From the NCBI GenBank assembly GCA_047967505.1, contig CM106538.1: a DNA stretch of 64,000 nt, one strand, 5' to 3'. The notes under the pieces are model-generated. The model saw only the letters and a list, made by a program, of their open reading frames with translations, was not told the origin of the DNA and did not search any database. The translations under genes were made by a program, and so were the position numbers. Positions 11,171 to 22,999 of this stretch are shown piece after piece; position 1 is the first letter of the stretch; every line of letters starts with the position of its first letter. Source of the DNA: Dipteris shenzhenensis (lineage: Eukaryota > Polypodiophyta > Polypodiopsida > Gleicheniales).

Positions 11171-12539
11171 ATGTCTCCCAAATTTTATTTTATCTAGGGC
11201 ATCTCATCAGAGCATACTCTATCTCTACCTCTTGTATGTAATAGAGAATGCATAATCTCATGTCTTGCCTCAATGTCGAATCTATGAAATGGGTTTGTGA
11301 GTTGGTCCATATTAATTCGTATTATGCGGGAGCTAGTGCTTGGATGTTGAAAAGATGTAGTGGGGGAGGAGTGCACACTCAAGATGACTTTTTCTATACT
11401 ATTTTAGGAAAAAAGAAAACTAAGATATGCACATCTCATCCTTTAAGGCTAGGGTTTGTCGCCTACATTCTTTTAGGACCTCTAGACCATGATGCAATTT
11501 ACACCATTCCCAACACCTCTTCTTAAATTGTATTGTTTTTTGCAAAAGTTACGTTTGGATTATTTAAAATAAAAGTGTTGCATTATGCAACAAAATCAAA
11601 AAAGAGTGCATAGTGGCAACATGTTTACAACTTAACCTTCATTTTCTTCTCTTATGTTATAGTTGGTTTTAGTCAATGGCAAGCTAATGTCGAAAGTAGC
11701 ATGAAGCTCTCTGTGAGTATATTGGTTAATTGATTCTTACAATCTTGAGTGAGTAGATAATATATACATGAGGCTTAGAAGGACTATCGTATGTGTAATG
11801 CCTTTCCGCATGCAACATGTCACTTAGCTATCAAGCTTACTTAACTCTTACTAAAGAAACCATACTACATTGGCCTTTGTCATGACATGTGACCCATCAC
11901 TAAGAATGAATCACATGAGTCATCTATAATGTAGATAGCAAGGATTGGAAAAATGGATCGAGAAAGTGGCTAGCAAATGTTGTACAATTAATATCTCAAG
12001 CAAGTGGATGCTTTGCTTGAATCTCTAGATTAATGTGCTGACTGTCAATGTGAAACCTCTCAGTCTTTTTTGGCATGTTGTTGCTATTGATGGTGAGGTT
12101 ATTGCTACTAGGGTGCAGTTCCCTATTGTTGCTACTTCTAGTAAGGTTGCTATTGTGGAGCTCCTATTGTCGAGGTTGGTGAAGCTGTTGTTGATTGAGG
12201 TTGTTGTGTGATTACTCCTACAGTCAATCAACCAATTATGTAAGAGACATGAAGGTGTCGGTAACAAATATGTCATGTAAGAAATTTCCAAGAGCAAGGA
12301 TTTAGAAAGACCAAGGAAAAAGAAACGTGCAGGGTTGCTTGTCCACATCATGATGGCACGAGACTGGATAGAGGACACATGGGGAAAGTAGGCACTTGAA
12401 TAGGCAATGGCATCACTTAAGCCACCTCTGATATCTCAAAAAATCTCTGTTGTATTGATTGGGAAGGTTGATAGCCTAGAAGCCACAAACATGGCACCGA
12501 TGTGTGAGAAGACACTTGGAAAAAGTCCTAGTTGAGATG

Positions 12540-13190
12540 AAGAAGCAAAGAGGGAAGATATAGGAGGAATGGAAAAAGGAGAAGAATAAAAGAGAAGGGT
12601 GGGAAAAACAAAAGTTTGAATGGGTGTTGGGTAGGACCAATACAAAGGGGAAGATGGAAGCTATAGAAGCAAAGTCCAAACAACTCAAGGAGATGAAGGA
12701 ATCACTAGAGGTTGCAAGCAAGGTAATGGAAGGATTGAAATAAAAAAATAGCTTTTGATAAATAGAATGATAGCTATAAGGTTAATAAACATGCTGAATT
12801 TTTGCAAAATATAACTGAGGGAAAAATAGATATGCTAGAGTGGAAAGAGGTGGTTAGAAAAGGTAATTCAACCTCTATTAAGGGTTTTGGATAAGATGCC
12901 TTAAGAGAACCCAAGAGGAGGAATAACAAAGCTTTAAATATGCTTGTCAAAGAGCTGGCAATGGATGACACCTTGATGGGAGATGCAAAAGCTTTGGTTA
13001 ACAAAATGGACATAAATATCACTTTTGAGGCAGCGTAGAGAGTAGATGCAGCTAATGCACCACTAAGGCCAATGTTGAGAAGACTTAGAAATACAATGCA
13101 TAGATCAACCTTCATGGAAATGTGGGCAGCATTGAAGGGAACTAGGACATACCTAGATGTCGATGTCACACTCTTGGTGCATAGAAGGGA
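12540..13190 (+). pseudogene. LINE B ORF1 remnant (coiled coil plus RNA-binding-like end)
   Basis: The plus frame gives WEKQKFEWVLGRTN and then Lys/Glu-rich heptad-like sequence (KQLKEMKESLEVASKV). Further on it reads NNKALNMLVKEL, then RPMLRRLRNTMHRSTFMEMW and LKGTRTYLDVDVTLL. The last part resembles the C-terminal domain of LINE ORF1 proteins, in which RP..VR...R......W..LKGT..YLD.D.T is typical. Internal stops show decay. Confidence 0.45.
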
Positions 13191-14009
13191 GAGTGATTTG
13201 AGTAATGGCAGTTGGACTTGAAGTGAAATGGGTTGCGTACAAAGATAGTACGGGGATCATCCAAGGAAAAGGAGAAGATGAGAAAGGGATAAAAAGGAAC
13301 CATGACAGCATCAGGCCTTTGGGGCATGGTTATAGGAGAGATTGTGCTTGGCTATGCGGAATCCCAATGGTATCCTATGCATAGTACCTCGTAACGATGG
13401 CACATCCCACAATGGTTCAACTCCCTTCTTATTTTGCTATGGGTGGTGAATAGCTAGTTGGCACAAGCTCTTTTCATTAGTACTGTGAAAGCTCTTCAAA
13501 GGTCATCTTCTCTATGTGGGTCATACTCACATCAGGCCACCTCAAGAGTCAGTGTAGGTCCAAGGTGGTTCTTAGAGACCTACATTGGTAGAGATGTTAT
13601 CTTCCATATGTAGATAGGGCTACCGATGGTGACAAGATACACTTAGAAGTTGAACCATAGGAAAGAGATAAGAACAGTGGGGTACGAGGCTTTAGGGTTG
13701 TAGCAGTTCTTTTGAGATCACACTTGAGACCACTTATTTTCGTGATGCGGGAGTGCACAACACGTGGGTATGAGTTCAAAAATCTCATGCAATTGCATGC
13801 TCGATCTTTCATTGCTATGTCTTACTGTCCCCTACATACATTGTCCTATGCACATGATATCACTGCGGAGAGCTGCAACTCATATTCAATGCACGCATGG
13901 GGAGAAAACTATTCGACCTCAGAGCACAAAGGTGGGTCCTATAGAGCTTGGGATAGTGAGGTAGTTGGATGATGCACCATAGCTCACAAGTATGGGTGTT
14001 ACCTATTGG

Positions 14010-14220
14010 AGATGGGAGCTGTACATGACTTGCACTTCTTTCCCACATGGTGAGGGGACAAGTACAGTGGACTACTTGATGGGGCTCCCAGGCATTAAAG
14101 TCTTTATGTCATGCATACATGACCTCCCCCCCCCCTTTTGCATCGGCAATTCTTGTTTCTCGATTGCTAGACCCGACACATGCCTATCCTCCTGCCACCA
14201 CCCATATCAAGCTACACTTT
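14010..14220 (+). pseudogene. LINE B endonuclease C-terminal fragment
   Basis: The plus frame reads FFPHGEGTSTVDYLMGLPG, which fits the AP-endonuclease-like domain of LINEs near its end (T......S.VDY..G). The following SDH motif is degraded. Confidence 0.5.
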
Positions 14221-14799
14221 GATAATGCCCGTGATGCAAATTATTACACTCACTAGTTTTGCGAGCTATCGACCCAGATACCCTAATTGGTAGTTCAGGA
14301 TGATGCTTCTGGATCATTTCCATGCACGACTCGATCCATAGGATGCCCTCTAGCTAGGAAGATGCCCAAAAACTTATGGCTTGATGTTGAGTGCTGAGAG
14401 ATGAGATCTCAACTCATATGCAAGTAGGCTTTCGGACTTTTGACGACATCTGAGATACCACTTGATATGTCCTTAACTACTGAGGCCCTAGAAAGTATGG
14501 GCTGCACTACATCGATCCCACAATAGAAGAGCCTAGGACCAGGAGAGACTATGGACGGAGCACTCCTCACATGGGCAAGAAGTATTGGCCTCGATCTTAG
14601 CACAAATATTCAATCATTTTGTATGTCACGTCTTTCGGTCGCCTAGAGTACCACCACCATAGTATTGATACACAACCTAAGGGACCCCATGGACACTAGA
14701 TACTTCTGCACTCTCATGATTGACTATAGATTGGCCAAGATCTATGTAGAAATGTGTACTAGAGAGAGAGATCAACACTTTCACATAGGCTCAGGGGCA

Positions 14800-15230
14800 G
14801 TGGGCTTTAAGACAGGCGGGGCTTTGGAGACAACACTCCATATAAACCTCACCTTCACTTGACAAGCCATCATTGAGGAAGAAAGATCGAGATCTTAGAA
14901 CGTCTATGCTTGCCTTCTAGACTTCAAAAAGCTTTTGATACAGCTTCACGATCTTGTATAATCTCTTAAGAGTCTTTAAGAGATGCAAATCTAGGTGATA
15001 ACCTTTTATGAGTCAGTCAGTAGGAGAGTACAAATAGTGCATGGCCTATCTTATTAGATCGAGAGCACGATCAGAGTGAATCCAGGATGCCTCCTCTCAC
15101 TGACACTTTTTGGGATCTATGTTGATGAGATCACATCCTTTATTGACCACTTTGGAGGTGAAGGTCATTGCTTGCTGGCTTGATGATAGAGATACTATTA
15201 TATGCAAATGATATCATCCTCATATCCTCT
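14800..15230 (+). pseudogene. LINE B reverse transcriptase fragment
   Basis: Frames together give GFKTGGALETTLHI, VYACLLDFKK (first catalytic Asp) followed after a frameshift by AFDTA-like sequence, and ILLYANDIILISS near 15193-15231. In the last motif the YADD box reads YAND, so a catalytic Asp is lost. Clearly inactive. Confidence 0.6.
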
Positions 15231-15899
15231 AGATGATAGTAGAAAGATGAGTCTATTAGGTTCTTCTCCCCTTTTTTCCAAGCTACGATGCAGGACTATC
15301 TTAATAGGGCCTATAAAATTACATGGTTTCAATACATGTAAATTTGAAGGCATTATGCATGGTTTGGCATGGAAATCCTCACGTGAAATTGAAGAAATGA
15401 AACGATTGGGTCGGCCTAAGGAGCGAAATGGCTATTTAATCAACCCATGCAAGCCATAGCTGCTCCCTGCACATCTTCTTCTTGTTGAGCTGGATGCGTG
15501 TTTGTCGAAGCCTCTACTCATCTCTCCGCCTTGAGCTGCGTACGATTGGCTTCCCTGACCTTGTAGTAGAAATCATGCTGTCCTCCTTTGCCTATATAGA
15601 GACCGGATACTGATGTGGCTGAACGAGCAAATGTGCGCCAGTTGTCTACAAACACATGGGAAGGTCTAGCATCGCATCTAAAGACCTGAAGGCTACACGC
15701 TATTGATGGAAGGTTTCAACGATGGAAGCAAGCTACATATACGTTGGTCGACACCCCAAAGAGCCATGCCAGAAGTAAGTATTCTTGTTGGCTGTCTACC
15801 TTAGAAACTGCTCATGATCTGCGAGAGGTGGCACACCGATTATCATACTTTAATAAGAAGCATGCAAGCTAGTTGATACGTGTAGAAGCCGTATTTGAG

Positions 15900-17900
15900 T
15901 CGTATTAATGTTCACTTGCTACAACTTGAGCATGATGGCTACACATAATTTATGAGGGATATCACATATGATTTCAAAGTCAGCCACCAGAGTCTTTGAC
16001 GTGTAAAGAGGGTGCAAAGATACTCAAAACATCTACAAGAGTACATTTCGAAGTCACGGGGAGTGTGCGATCACAGGTACTTACACCTCTTATCCATCTT
16101 ATGTGTTATATAAAATAGCCATGATACAATATTGTAGTTTCGATATGTAATTTGCAGCCAACTACTTTGTGCCCAATCATCGCACCGAGATATGACGATC
16201 TGTGCAACCAAAGCCAGTTATTAGTGTTGGCATACAATCTGACGAATTGCACGGGAGTTGCACACGACCAACCACGGATTATCACACTAAGGCAAACAAT
16301 GTGCATGCTTATGAACACAACTGGTTGACCATATGAGGTGATCTAGAGACTGATAGGCATTCCTTTTTGAAGCTATACTTAACTCTTTTACGGTCATATT
16401 TGATCTCATGAACTAATAATCTAATGATCTACAGTCGATTATCATTACTATTTGGCTCCTAGTGAAGCTTTATAAGGGCAAGTTGGTGGTCAAAATTGAT
16501 GCTTACATGATAAGTACACTTACTATAATTGGATTTCCGACCCTTGGTTGGAGCACTATAGCATGAATTTTCACACTAATGATAGGGTGGAACACTCAAT
16601 GCTTTCCACCACTTAAAGCATGGTAATAGTGAGTATAATGCCAATATAGTTCCTAGACACATACCATTTTTCCGTGTATATATACAGAAATGACATTTTC
16701 TTGTTCCCAAAATGGAAAATAATCAAGGATTCACTTGGATCCTAGATGTGAGTTGGTGGAGACTCGAGAAATTCATACTTCACTTCTTGCCTCAAGGCCT
16801 AACCTTGTTGTTTCATATTCTAAAGGTATGATGATTTTTTTATATACTTTACACTAGGCATATTATTGACATATTCCTATAGACATGAATTGATATCTCT
16901 AGGTGTATATTGCTATATGTCATTGAATGGTAATTTATATGACTAATGGAGAAATCCTTGGTCTTTATAAGAATCTTTTCTATAGCTTCAATGGAGATAA
17001 AACTTTCTCCATATCAATCAAGACTAAAATTTATTCCAAACCCCTAACTAGGGTAATTTGTAAAATAATGTTTCAGAAAGTGTGAAAAACTCACACCATA
17101 CACATGGAGCATCTAGAATCTGGATGCCTGTGACTCAAATGTTGAGGTGCGCATGATGCACCACCATCCAAGGTTGATTCAATCTGCCATATTAGAATAA
17201 CCTATGATATTGTGACATCGATAACAAGTGGAGCTACCCATTGAAGCCTGTGGTCCCAAAAATAAGGGTTCTTGTTCTAACTTATCCTTGTTGTGGATGG
17301 ATGCAGGGGAGTGGAGCTCCTTCAATATCATTCGGTATTTATAAATTAGCAAATTGCATGTTTTTTTCATAAAACCCTCCTTGTGAAAATTATCTTGTCA
17401 CATGCTGTCGTGAATGATAAGTCTAAGATTTGTCTTGAAATGAACACACACACTTGGGGGATGGACAAGGGATGATAACCCTCATCTATTGCCATCCATA
17501 ACATTTATCCAATCTTTTTCTTGTTTGTCCAAATTAAATAGGACTATGCTTGGCACGGTGATCTTCTAAAAATGGGATTTATCGATCCCCTTCTGGCCCC
17601 TTCCATTGGAATCCAAGGATTTTTATCCATCATTTCTAGTATGGAAATCCATAAATTCATCCAACATGACAATGGTTTACTTTCTATGGATCCAGAGAAC
17701 TAGCAACTAATGTTGATCCAGCTAAGTATTTTAGATTGGTGTTGCATTTGGGAACTTTCTGCAAAATCTTCTGACAATGCCCTTTCCACTATTCAAAAGC
17801 TATCAAAATGTATTGGAAAGATAAATTCAAATGATGAATCACAGTATGAGTAGTATAAAAGAAAATCGAATGGGGTGATAAAGCTTTTTACTGCTACCAC
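15900..17900. other. Unrecognised AT-rich sequence
   Basis: No family match, transposon terminus or convincing coding frame seen. Confidence 0.4.
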
Positions 17901-17903
17901 AAT

Positions 17904-18317
17904 GTGGAATATCTTTTGGATAGTAATGGAGGAAGGAAGCGTAACACCACTGTTACACCTTTCTCCATAAAATTACACTCTCTTATTCCATTTGATACTT
18001 TATCTCAAGAAGAGAGAAGTGTCCTTACACAACACTTTCCTACACTAGACACTTTGGCTCTTAATTTCAAGGATATTTCAATTAATCCCCTTATCCCACG
18101 AAGAATACTAGAAGGGACATTTGCACACCAGGTGGACCATAAGTTGTGGTCACTCAATGACTTGAAGGTTATAGCACCCATCACATTTGAAATGTGGGCA
18201 GTTTTGGAAGGGATCACTGAGAATGTACATACTGTTAAAAAAGAATATAAGAACATGGCTATTGAAGGTGTTAGATATCAATGCTCCACTCTCTGTAACT
18301 ACGCGAGAACCAGCTAA
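17904..18317 (+). CDS. Hypothetical open frame, 137 codons, probably TE-derived
   Basis: Open frame beginning MEYLLDSNGG, containing SQEERSVLTQHFPTLD and ITFEMWAVLEGI. Its composition looks protein-like, and other plus frames upstream (17540-17900) read plausible peptide such as LLAPSIGIQGFLSII, so it may be the end of a longer frameshifted relic. I recognise no domain. It lies between LINE B and LINE C. Function unknown. Confidence 0.25.
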   Translation: MEYLLDSNGGRKRNTTVTPFSIKLHSLIPFDTLSQEERSVLTQHFPTLDTLALNFKDISINPLIPRRILEGTFAHQVDHKLWSLNDLKVIAPITFEMWAVLEGITENVHTVKKEYKNMAIEGVRYQCSTLCNYARTS

Positions 18318-18734
18318 CTCTACTTGGAAGCCCCCCATATGAGGAGAAGGCATTTGAGTAGCTCGGTTATCTGGTAGGTCCTGGTTTGGACACTAGATGG
18401 GGGCCATGTGTGGCCTGATGGCTGGACGGCTTCAGATAAAGTTGGCACACTGCCAACTAGGCTACATGCAAGTGTGGGAAGGTATCCCATGACTGACCGC
18501 ACTGAGGGTAGATGGAGCATTTCCCGAGGCAGCCCACTCTCAGGTTGCAAGGCCCGTTTGGAGCCCCAAATGATCTCGGATGGCTCTGGGCCAAACGGTG
18601 CCCGTAGGTCAGTTACTTTATTTTGGGCCACGGTTCTATCGTGTGGTCGGTGGCCTATTTCGAGACTGACTCCCAGTCAGCCGTTTTGTTCGGACTGGGT
18701 CGGTTACCCAATTGGGTCTAACCGACTACGATTG

Positions 18735-18750
18735 GTGGCTATATAAGAGC
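18735..18750 (+). promoter_or_regulatory. TATA-box-like site, possible LTR promoter
   Basis: ggctatataagagc lies in a GC-richer stretch (18320-18900) without coding potential. Such a stretch with a central TATA box would fit a solo LTR, but I found neither a second copy nor terminal TG/CA with a target duplication. Confidence 0.25.
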
Positions 18751-19273
18751 AAGCTCGTGAAGCCCATTTTATCACTGGCTATAGCAACCTTGATTCCTTA
18801 GCATCCAGCCTCCGTCCTCTACTGTTTCTAGCATGCCATCGAAGCTTCTCTCATAGGAGCGCACTCTCTTGCATACGAGATCCTGTTATCTGTTGAGCAC
18901 AGACGTTGTATTGTTTTCTTATAGAAGGAAGAGCGATGACATTATTATCCTCAGGGAGCTGCTCGTGGGCGTTGTCTACTGCAGCCAGAAGAGGAAGGGA
19001 GATGGACTTTGATTGGAGGCCCTTTCCATGGTTACACAAACCTCAACCATGATAATTATAATAACCTATGAAAATACAAAACCAAAATTAGAGACTAATA
19101 ATAAATTATAGGTGTGCTAGGGCAAGGCAATCATGCCATTTTTTTGCAAAGAAAGGAAACTTCTATTAATGCTTGAAAAAACCCCATACAAATGAGCTAC
19201 CAGAATAGGACTGATTATTATTATTTTTTCAGTATGAATGAAAGCCGCAAGAGCAAGCTCGATTCGTCTGCAC

Positions 19274-19505
19274 CGGCACATTTCCACACTCACATGGGAC
19301 AATCCTAAGCACATTATTGACACGATAATCCCTACCACATAAACACACCTATCATTCTTAATAGAAGTGTTAGCATATATAGGGAGTAACCTTTGACTTA
19401 TAAGAACCTTCCCCATTCTTGGTTTTTGTGTGGTCTTTCCACTCATGTGGTAAAAAACTATCCCTTGAAGAGGGGCAAGACCAAAGAGACTAAACCCCCA
19501 TTGGT
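19274..19505 (+). repeat. 232-bp tandem duplication, copy 1
   Basis: Starts cggcacatttccac and ends cccccattggt, immediately followed by an identical copy. By eye all 232 bases agree. It lies in the ORF1 part of LINE C. Confidence 0.95.
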
Positions 19506-19737
19506 CGGCACATTTCCACACTCACATGGGACAATCCTAAGCACATTATTGACACGATAATCCCTACCACATAAACACACCTATCATTCTTAATAGAAGT
19601 GTTAGCATATATAGGGAGTAACCTTTGACTTATAAGAACCTTCCCCATTCTTGGTTTTTGTGTGGTCTTTCCACTCATGTGGTAAAAAACTATCCCTTGA
19701 AGAGGGGCAAGACCAAAGAGACTAAACCCCCATTGGT
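19506..19737 (+). repeat. 232-bp tandem duplication, copy 2
   Basis: Identical to 19274-19505. The LINE C zinc-knuckle region continues out of this copy into unique sequence. Confidence 0.95.
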
Positions 19738-19942
19738 CAAGCAAGCTAGCCCTACTAAAAGGTGGGTTCCTAAAACTCAAGCACCTCTAGTGAATAATCA
19801 GCATCAAGATCAGATTTGTCATTAGAAATAGTGTTAAAGACAAGGGTGCTAGTGTTCTAGATTCAACAAACAAGAATCCTTTTGAACCTCTCAAAGATAA
19901 AGAAGATGCCATTGAAAATAGTAGCAAAATCAGTCAAGAGGA
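19630..19942 (+). pseudogene. LINE C ORF1 fragment with degraded zinc knuckle
   Basis: The plus frame gives WFLCGLSTHVVKNYPLKRGK, the layout of a CCHC knuckle with the first and last Cys replaced (CX2CX4HX4C expected). It continues TKETKPPLVKQASP and RWVPKTQAP. LINE ORF1 proteins of plants carry such a knuckle before a basic Pro-rich tail. It is cut at 19942 by the LTR element and resumes at 22688. Confidence 0.5.
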
Positions 19943-20292
19943 TGTTGAGAGTTGTGGTGCCATGAGCACATAATTAGAGGCTAAGGTATGTGCTAAGGAA
20001 AGAATTAAAGTAGCCACCCTAGGATGTGGACTACATGATGTGGAGATATGGATCAAGGATATCCACAAGGAGAGATGTGGATCAGATGATCCCACAATTG
20101 TTGACTATTCAAAGGGCACTCTCTATATAAGAGGCCTATCATGTATTGTTGAGAACACACACATTGCAAGAGATATAGATTTGCTATCTCCCTCTCATGT
20201 CTTATTTAGTGTGCTTTGAGCCTCCTTAGTTCTTCCGCTGATCTTGTGTGCACTAGGCTTACTGGTGGCGATCACATGTTGGCTCTTTAACA
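19943..20292 (+). repeat. 5' LTR of nested element
   Basis: 350 bp, TG...CA. Contains a TATA-like ctctatataagagg at 20121-20134 as the probable promoter. Confidence 0.9.
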
Positions 20293-20305
20293 TGGTATCA
20301 AAGCA
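20293..20305 (+). promoter_or_regulatory. Primer-binding site (initiator tRNA-Met type)
   Basis: tggtatcaaagca starts at the first base after the LTR. The canonical plant site is tggtatcagagc, so there is one mismatch in the core. Confidence 0.8.
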
Positions 20306-22337
20306 TAGGTTGCCCACAAGCCTAGGTAGTTTAGAGTGAGTGGCACACTCTTATCTTGATGTTAGGGAAAGTTTGTGAGATTATGTCCATGAGATAGTTT
20401 TAATTCATGGTGGATTCTTGAGTGTTCATTAAGAGCTTTGAGATTCTATGAGAGTCCTTTGTGAGAGAGAGTGTGTTCATTTTAAGAGCAATATAGGGAG
20501 AGATTTCTGAGAGGAAATTCAAAGACAAGGCATCCAGCTCTAGCTTCAAATCCATACAAGCTGTCACTTTCAAAACAGCGAGCAGTCTCCACACTAGAGA
20601 GCTCCTTCGCCACAGCTCACTAATAGCAGCACCACTGGCCAGTCGCCTCTAATAGTCTCCTAGCCTCCAAAGAAGGCTTCATAAACTAGCTTGTCCTTCA
20701 ACTGCTACCTCTAGCGACTAGCAGCCTCCATCATTCCAATAGCCTAAGCTCACAAGGCTTTAGCTAAGACTCTATCCTCCTTGGCGGTCTCCTACAACAA
20801 CTAGGGCTTGAAGGCTCCATCGCGACTTCTCCCTTGACCTCCCAAGCAGCTCCTGTAGCGAACCTCTCCTCGGACTAGCAACTCCTAGAGAGTCAAGTGC
20901 TCTACCAACTGCTCTATAGCTCAACCAACCGCTACAATGACACTCCATCTAGCCAAGCACCTCCACCGATGGCCGATAAGATCTGCAATGCTCCAGCCTA
21001 GCCCAGTGCGCCATCTATGATCTCAACGACCTCTCCAAGTTCCATGCTCACAGCAAGCCATAGAGCTAGTAGCTACACAGCCGCCTCCACATCCCATGAA
21101 CAACTACCCATAGCAAGCTCCAACGATGCCCTCCTACGAGAAAGCATATGCATACGCCTCACGATGCCCTCTGTGCAATGAACTGTAGATAGCACCGGCT
21201 TCCTTAACACCGACGAGCACATGCTCCAAAGCTCCTACAAGCAAGCCTAAGAAGACAACCTCCACTTGAATGAGTACCCTGCAGTGATCAGAAGCCATGC
21301 TATAGCACCGTCTACTCTAGACAAACTGCACCATAGACGAAGCTACGCTTAAATGATCTCTCACGTCCTCATAGCCTTCAACGCTCTAGCTGACTACAAA
21401 AGCCTTGCCCGTGACTCTTTGCTCCAACCAGCCTCAAATGGACGATGCCTCCACTCCTCCACTCCAAGCGACTAACAATGTGACTTCCAACACTCCTTCA
21501 AGAGACAGTTGTTGGCCTTTCACAACGTGTGGACAGAACCAACTACGAATTGCATCTTCTTCCATAGCTCGTCAACCATCGAAGCCCACATCGCTCCTGC
21601 AAGCATTCTCCTTCGACATCGCATCACCTCAGAGTTCCTAAGGTTCTCCAAGGTCACCAAAAAATGACACATGGCAGATAAGAATTGATAGCTTGTGAAT
21701 CCTTGTGCCACATCATCAAAGGCCCTCTTCTTCACAAAAACTTCGACAAGTCATAACTTCCAATCCAGGAAGAATTTGGACATGCTCCAGAAAGGAAAAG
21801 TGATTGTCTTTTTGAGCTCTATGCACCTATCAGATCAGAATCATTGTTAGCAATTAGACACTACCAATATTGAAAGAAATCAATTGGTAAGACCTTTGTA
21901 ACAAATGACAAATTAAAGCATGAATGCACACATCGTTGTCATAAGCATGCCAAAAGCTCAAGTGCATGAGATGACCATAGCACAGAACATGGCATCCACA
22001 TATAAAGCGTTAAGGCACATGGAATAAGAAAGCATCATGCACCAAGCGACATGGAAGAACAAAGCATCATGCACCAAGCGACATCAAGCAAAGAAGACAA
22101 CGCCATTGACATCAAGCATTGAGAAGCAACATCCTTTCCACCTTCATCCCATATGTTTGTAAATTAGACCTGACCACCTGAGAATAGCCATGTAAGCGTC
22201 CAAGGGAGGATTTGATCTTGTAATACCCACACTTGACCACCTTAAGTAGCAATGTATGCACTAAGGGGAGGTGATGGATTGAAGACTCACATCTGACCAC
22301 CTTGCAGTAGCCAAAGGATCATGGCACCAAGGGGAGG
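20306..22337 (+). other. Non-coding interior of nested LTR element
   Basis: C-rich first half with many short interrupted frames. Near 22020-22090 the phrase gcatcatgcaccaagcgaca is repeated twice. Two ctaaggggaggtg / ccaaggggaggtg phrases (about 22261 and 22328) resemble polypurine tracts; only the second adjoins an LTR. No domain recognised. Confidence 0.6.
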
Positions 22338-22687
22338 TGTTGAGAGTTGTGGTGCCATGAGCACATAATTAGAGGCTAAGGTATGTGCTAAGGAAAGAAT
22401 TAAAGTAGCCACCCTAGGATGTGGACTACATGATATGGAGATGTGGATCAAGGATATCCATAAGGAGAGATGTGGATTAGAAGATCCCACAATTGTTGAC
22501 TATTCAAAGGGCACTCTCTATATAAGAGGCCTATCATGTATTGTTGAGAACACACACATTGCAAGAGATATAGATTTGCTATCTCCCTCTCATGTCTTAT
22601 TTAGTGTGCTTTGAGCCTCCTTAGTTCTTCCGTTGATCTTGTGTGCACTAGGCTTACTGGCAACGACCACACGTTGGCTCTTTAACA
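22338..22687 (+). repeat. 3' LTR of nested element
   Basis: 350 bp, aligned base for base in length with the 5' LTR and about 97 percent identical by eye. Followed by the gagga target duplication. Confidence 0.9.
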
Positions 22688-22926
22688 GAGGAAATATGGT
22701 GATAGAAGCTAGGTGGTCAAAATACTTTGAAGAAGATGTCAATAGAGAGGATGCTATAGAAGAGAGTGAAGAGGAATCAGAAGAAGGTCAAGTGAAGGGT
22801 ACTCCTGTCAACACAATTAATCAAGATGACTCTAGCCAATGTAAGGGTACTCCTGTCAACACAGTTAATCACGATGACTCTAGCCAACGTAAGGCCTTCA
22901 CCGTGGTTCAACACAAGAGGAGGTAA
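22688..22926 (+). pseudogene. LINE C ORF1 C-terminal fragment
   Basis: Resumes after the LTR insertion. The frame is acidic (EESEEESEEGQ), then has a 23-residue direct repeat (GTPVNTINQDDSSQ / GTPVNTVNHDDSSQ) and a basic end (VVQHKRR). Function unknown beyond being the tail of ORF1. Confidence 0.45.
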
Positions 22927-22999
22927 TCCAAAGTTGCCATTGTCCAAGTGAACAACCCCAACCCCAGGGCTAAAAAGGGGTAGAAAAAGAATCCCAGAT

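Larger units (their letters stand above)
10011..12400. other. Downstream of IGPD: mostly unrecognised
   Basis: The IGPD 3' UTR should begin at 10011. Apart from the GA tract at 10599-10636 and a faint PPR-like stretch near 11.0 kb I recognise nothing in it. Confidence 0.5.
12400..15900 (+). mobile_element. LINE B: decayed non-LTR retrotransposon (ORF1, EN, RT)
   Basis: Three blocks occur in the right order on one strand: a coiled-coil ORF1-like protein (about 12540-13190), an endonuclease C-terminus (about 14010-14210), and a reverse transcriptase (about 14800-15230). Sequence beyond RT to about 15900 may be its C-terminal part but is too decayed to align by eye. Every block has stops and frameshifts. 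The RT type (VYACLLDFKK) differs from LINEs A and C, so this is a separate lineage. Confidence 0.6.
19943..22687 (+). mobile_element. Non-autonomous LTR retrotransposon nested in LINE C
   Basis: Two 350-bp direct LTRs (19943-20292 and 22338-22687) start tgttgag and end aaca. A primer-binding site, tggtatcaaagc, follows the left LTR at 20293. A purine tract, aaggggagg, precedes the right LTR. The 5-bp target duplication gagga flanks the element (19938-19942 and 22688-22692). The 2045-bp interior has no gag, protease, RT or integrase that I can see, so it must be mobilised in trans. The LTRs differ by roughly ten substitutions, which points to a moderately old insertion. Confidence 0.9.

Noticed and set aside
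19117-19780. Pair of near-identical minus-strand frames of 134 and 96 codons
   Set aside because: They are antisense to LINE C ORF1 and duplicated only because of the 232-bp tandem repeat.
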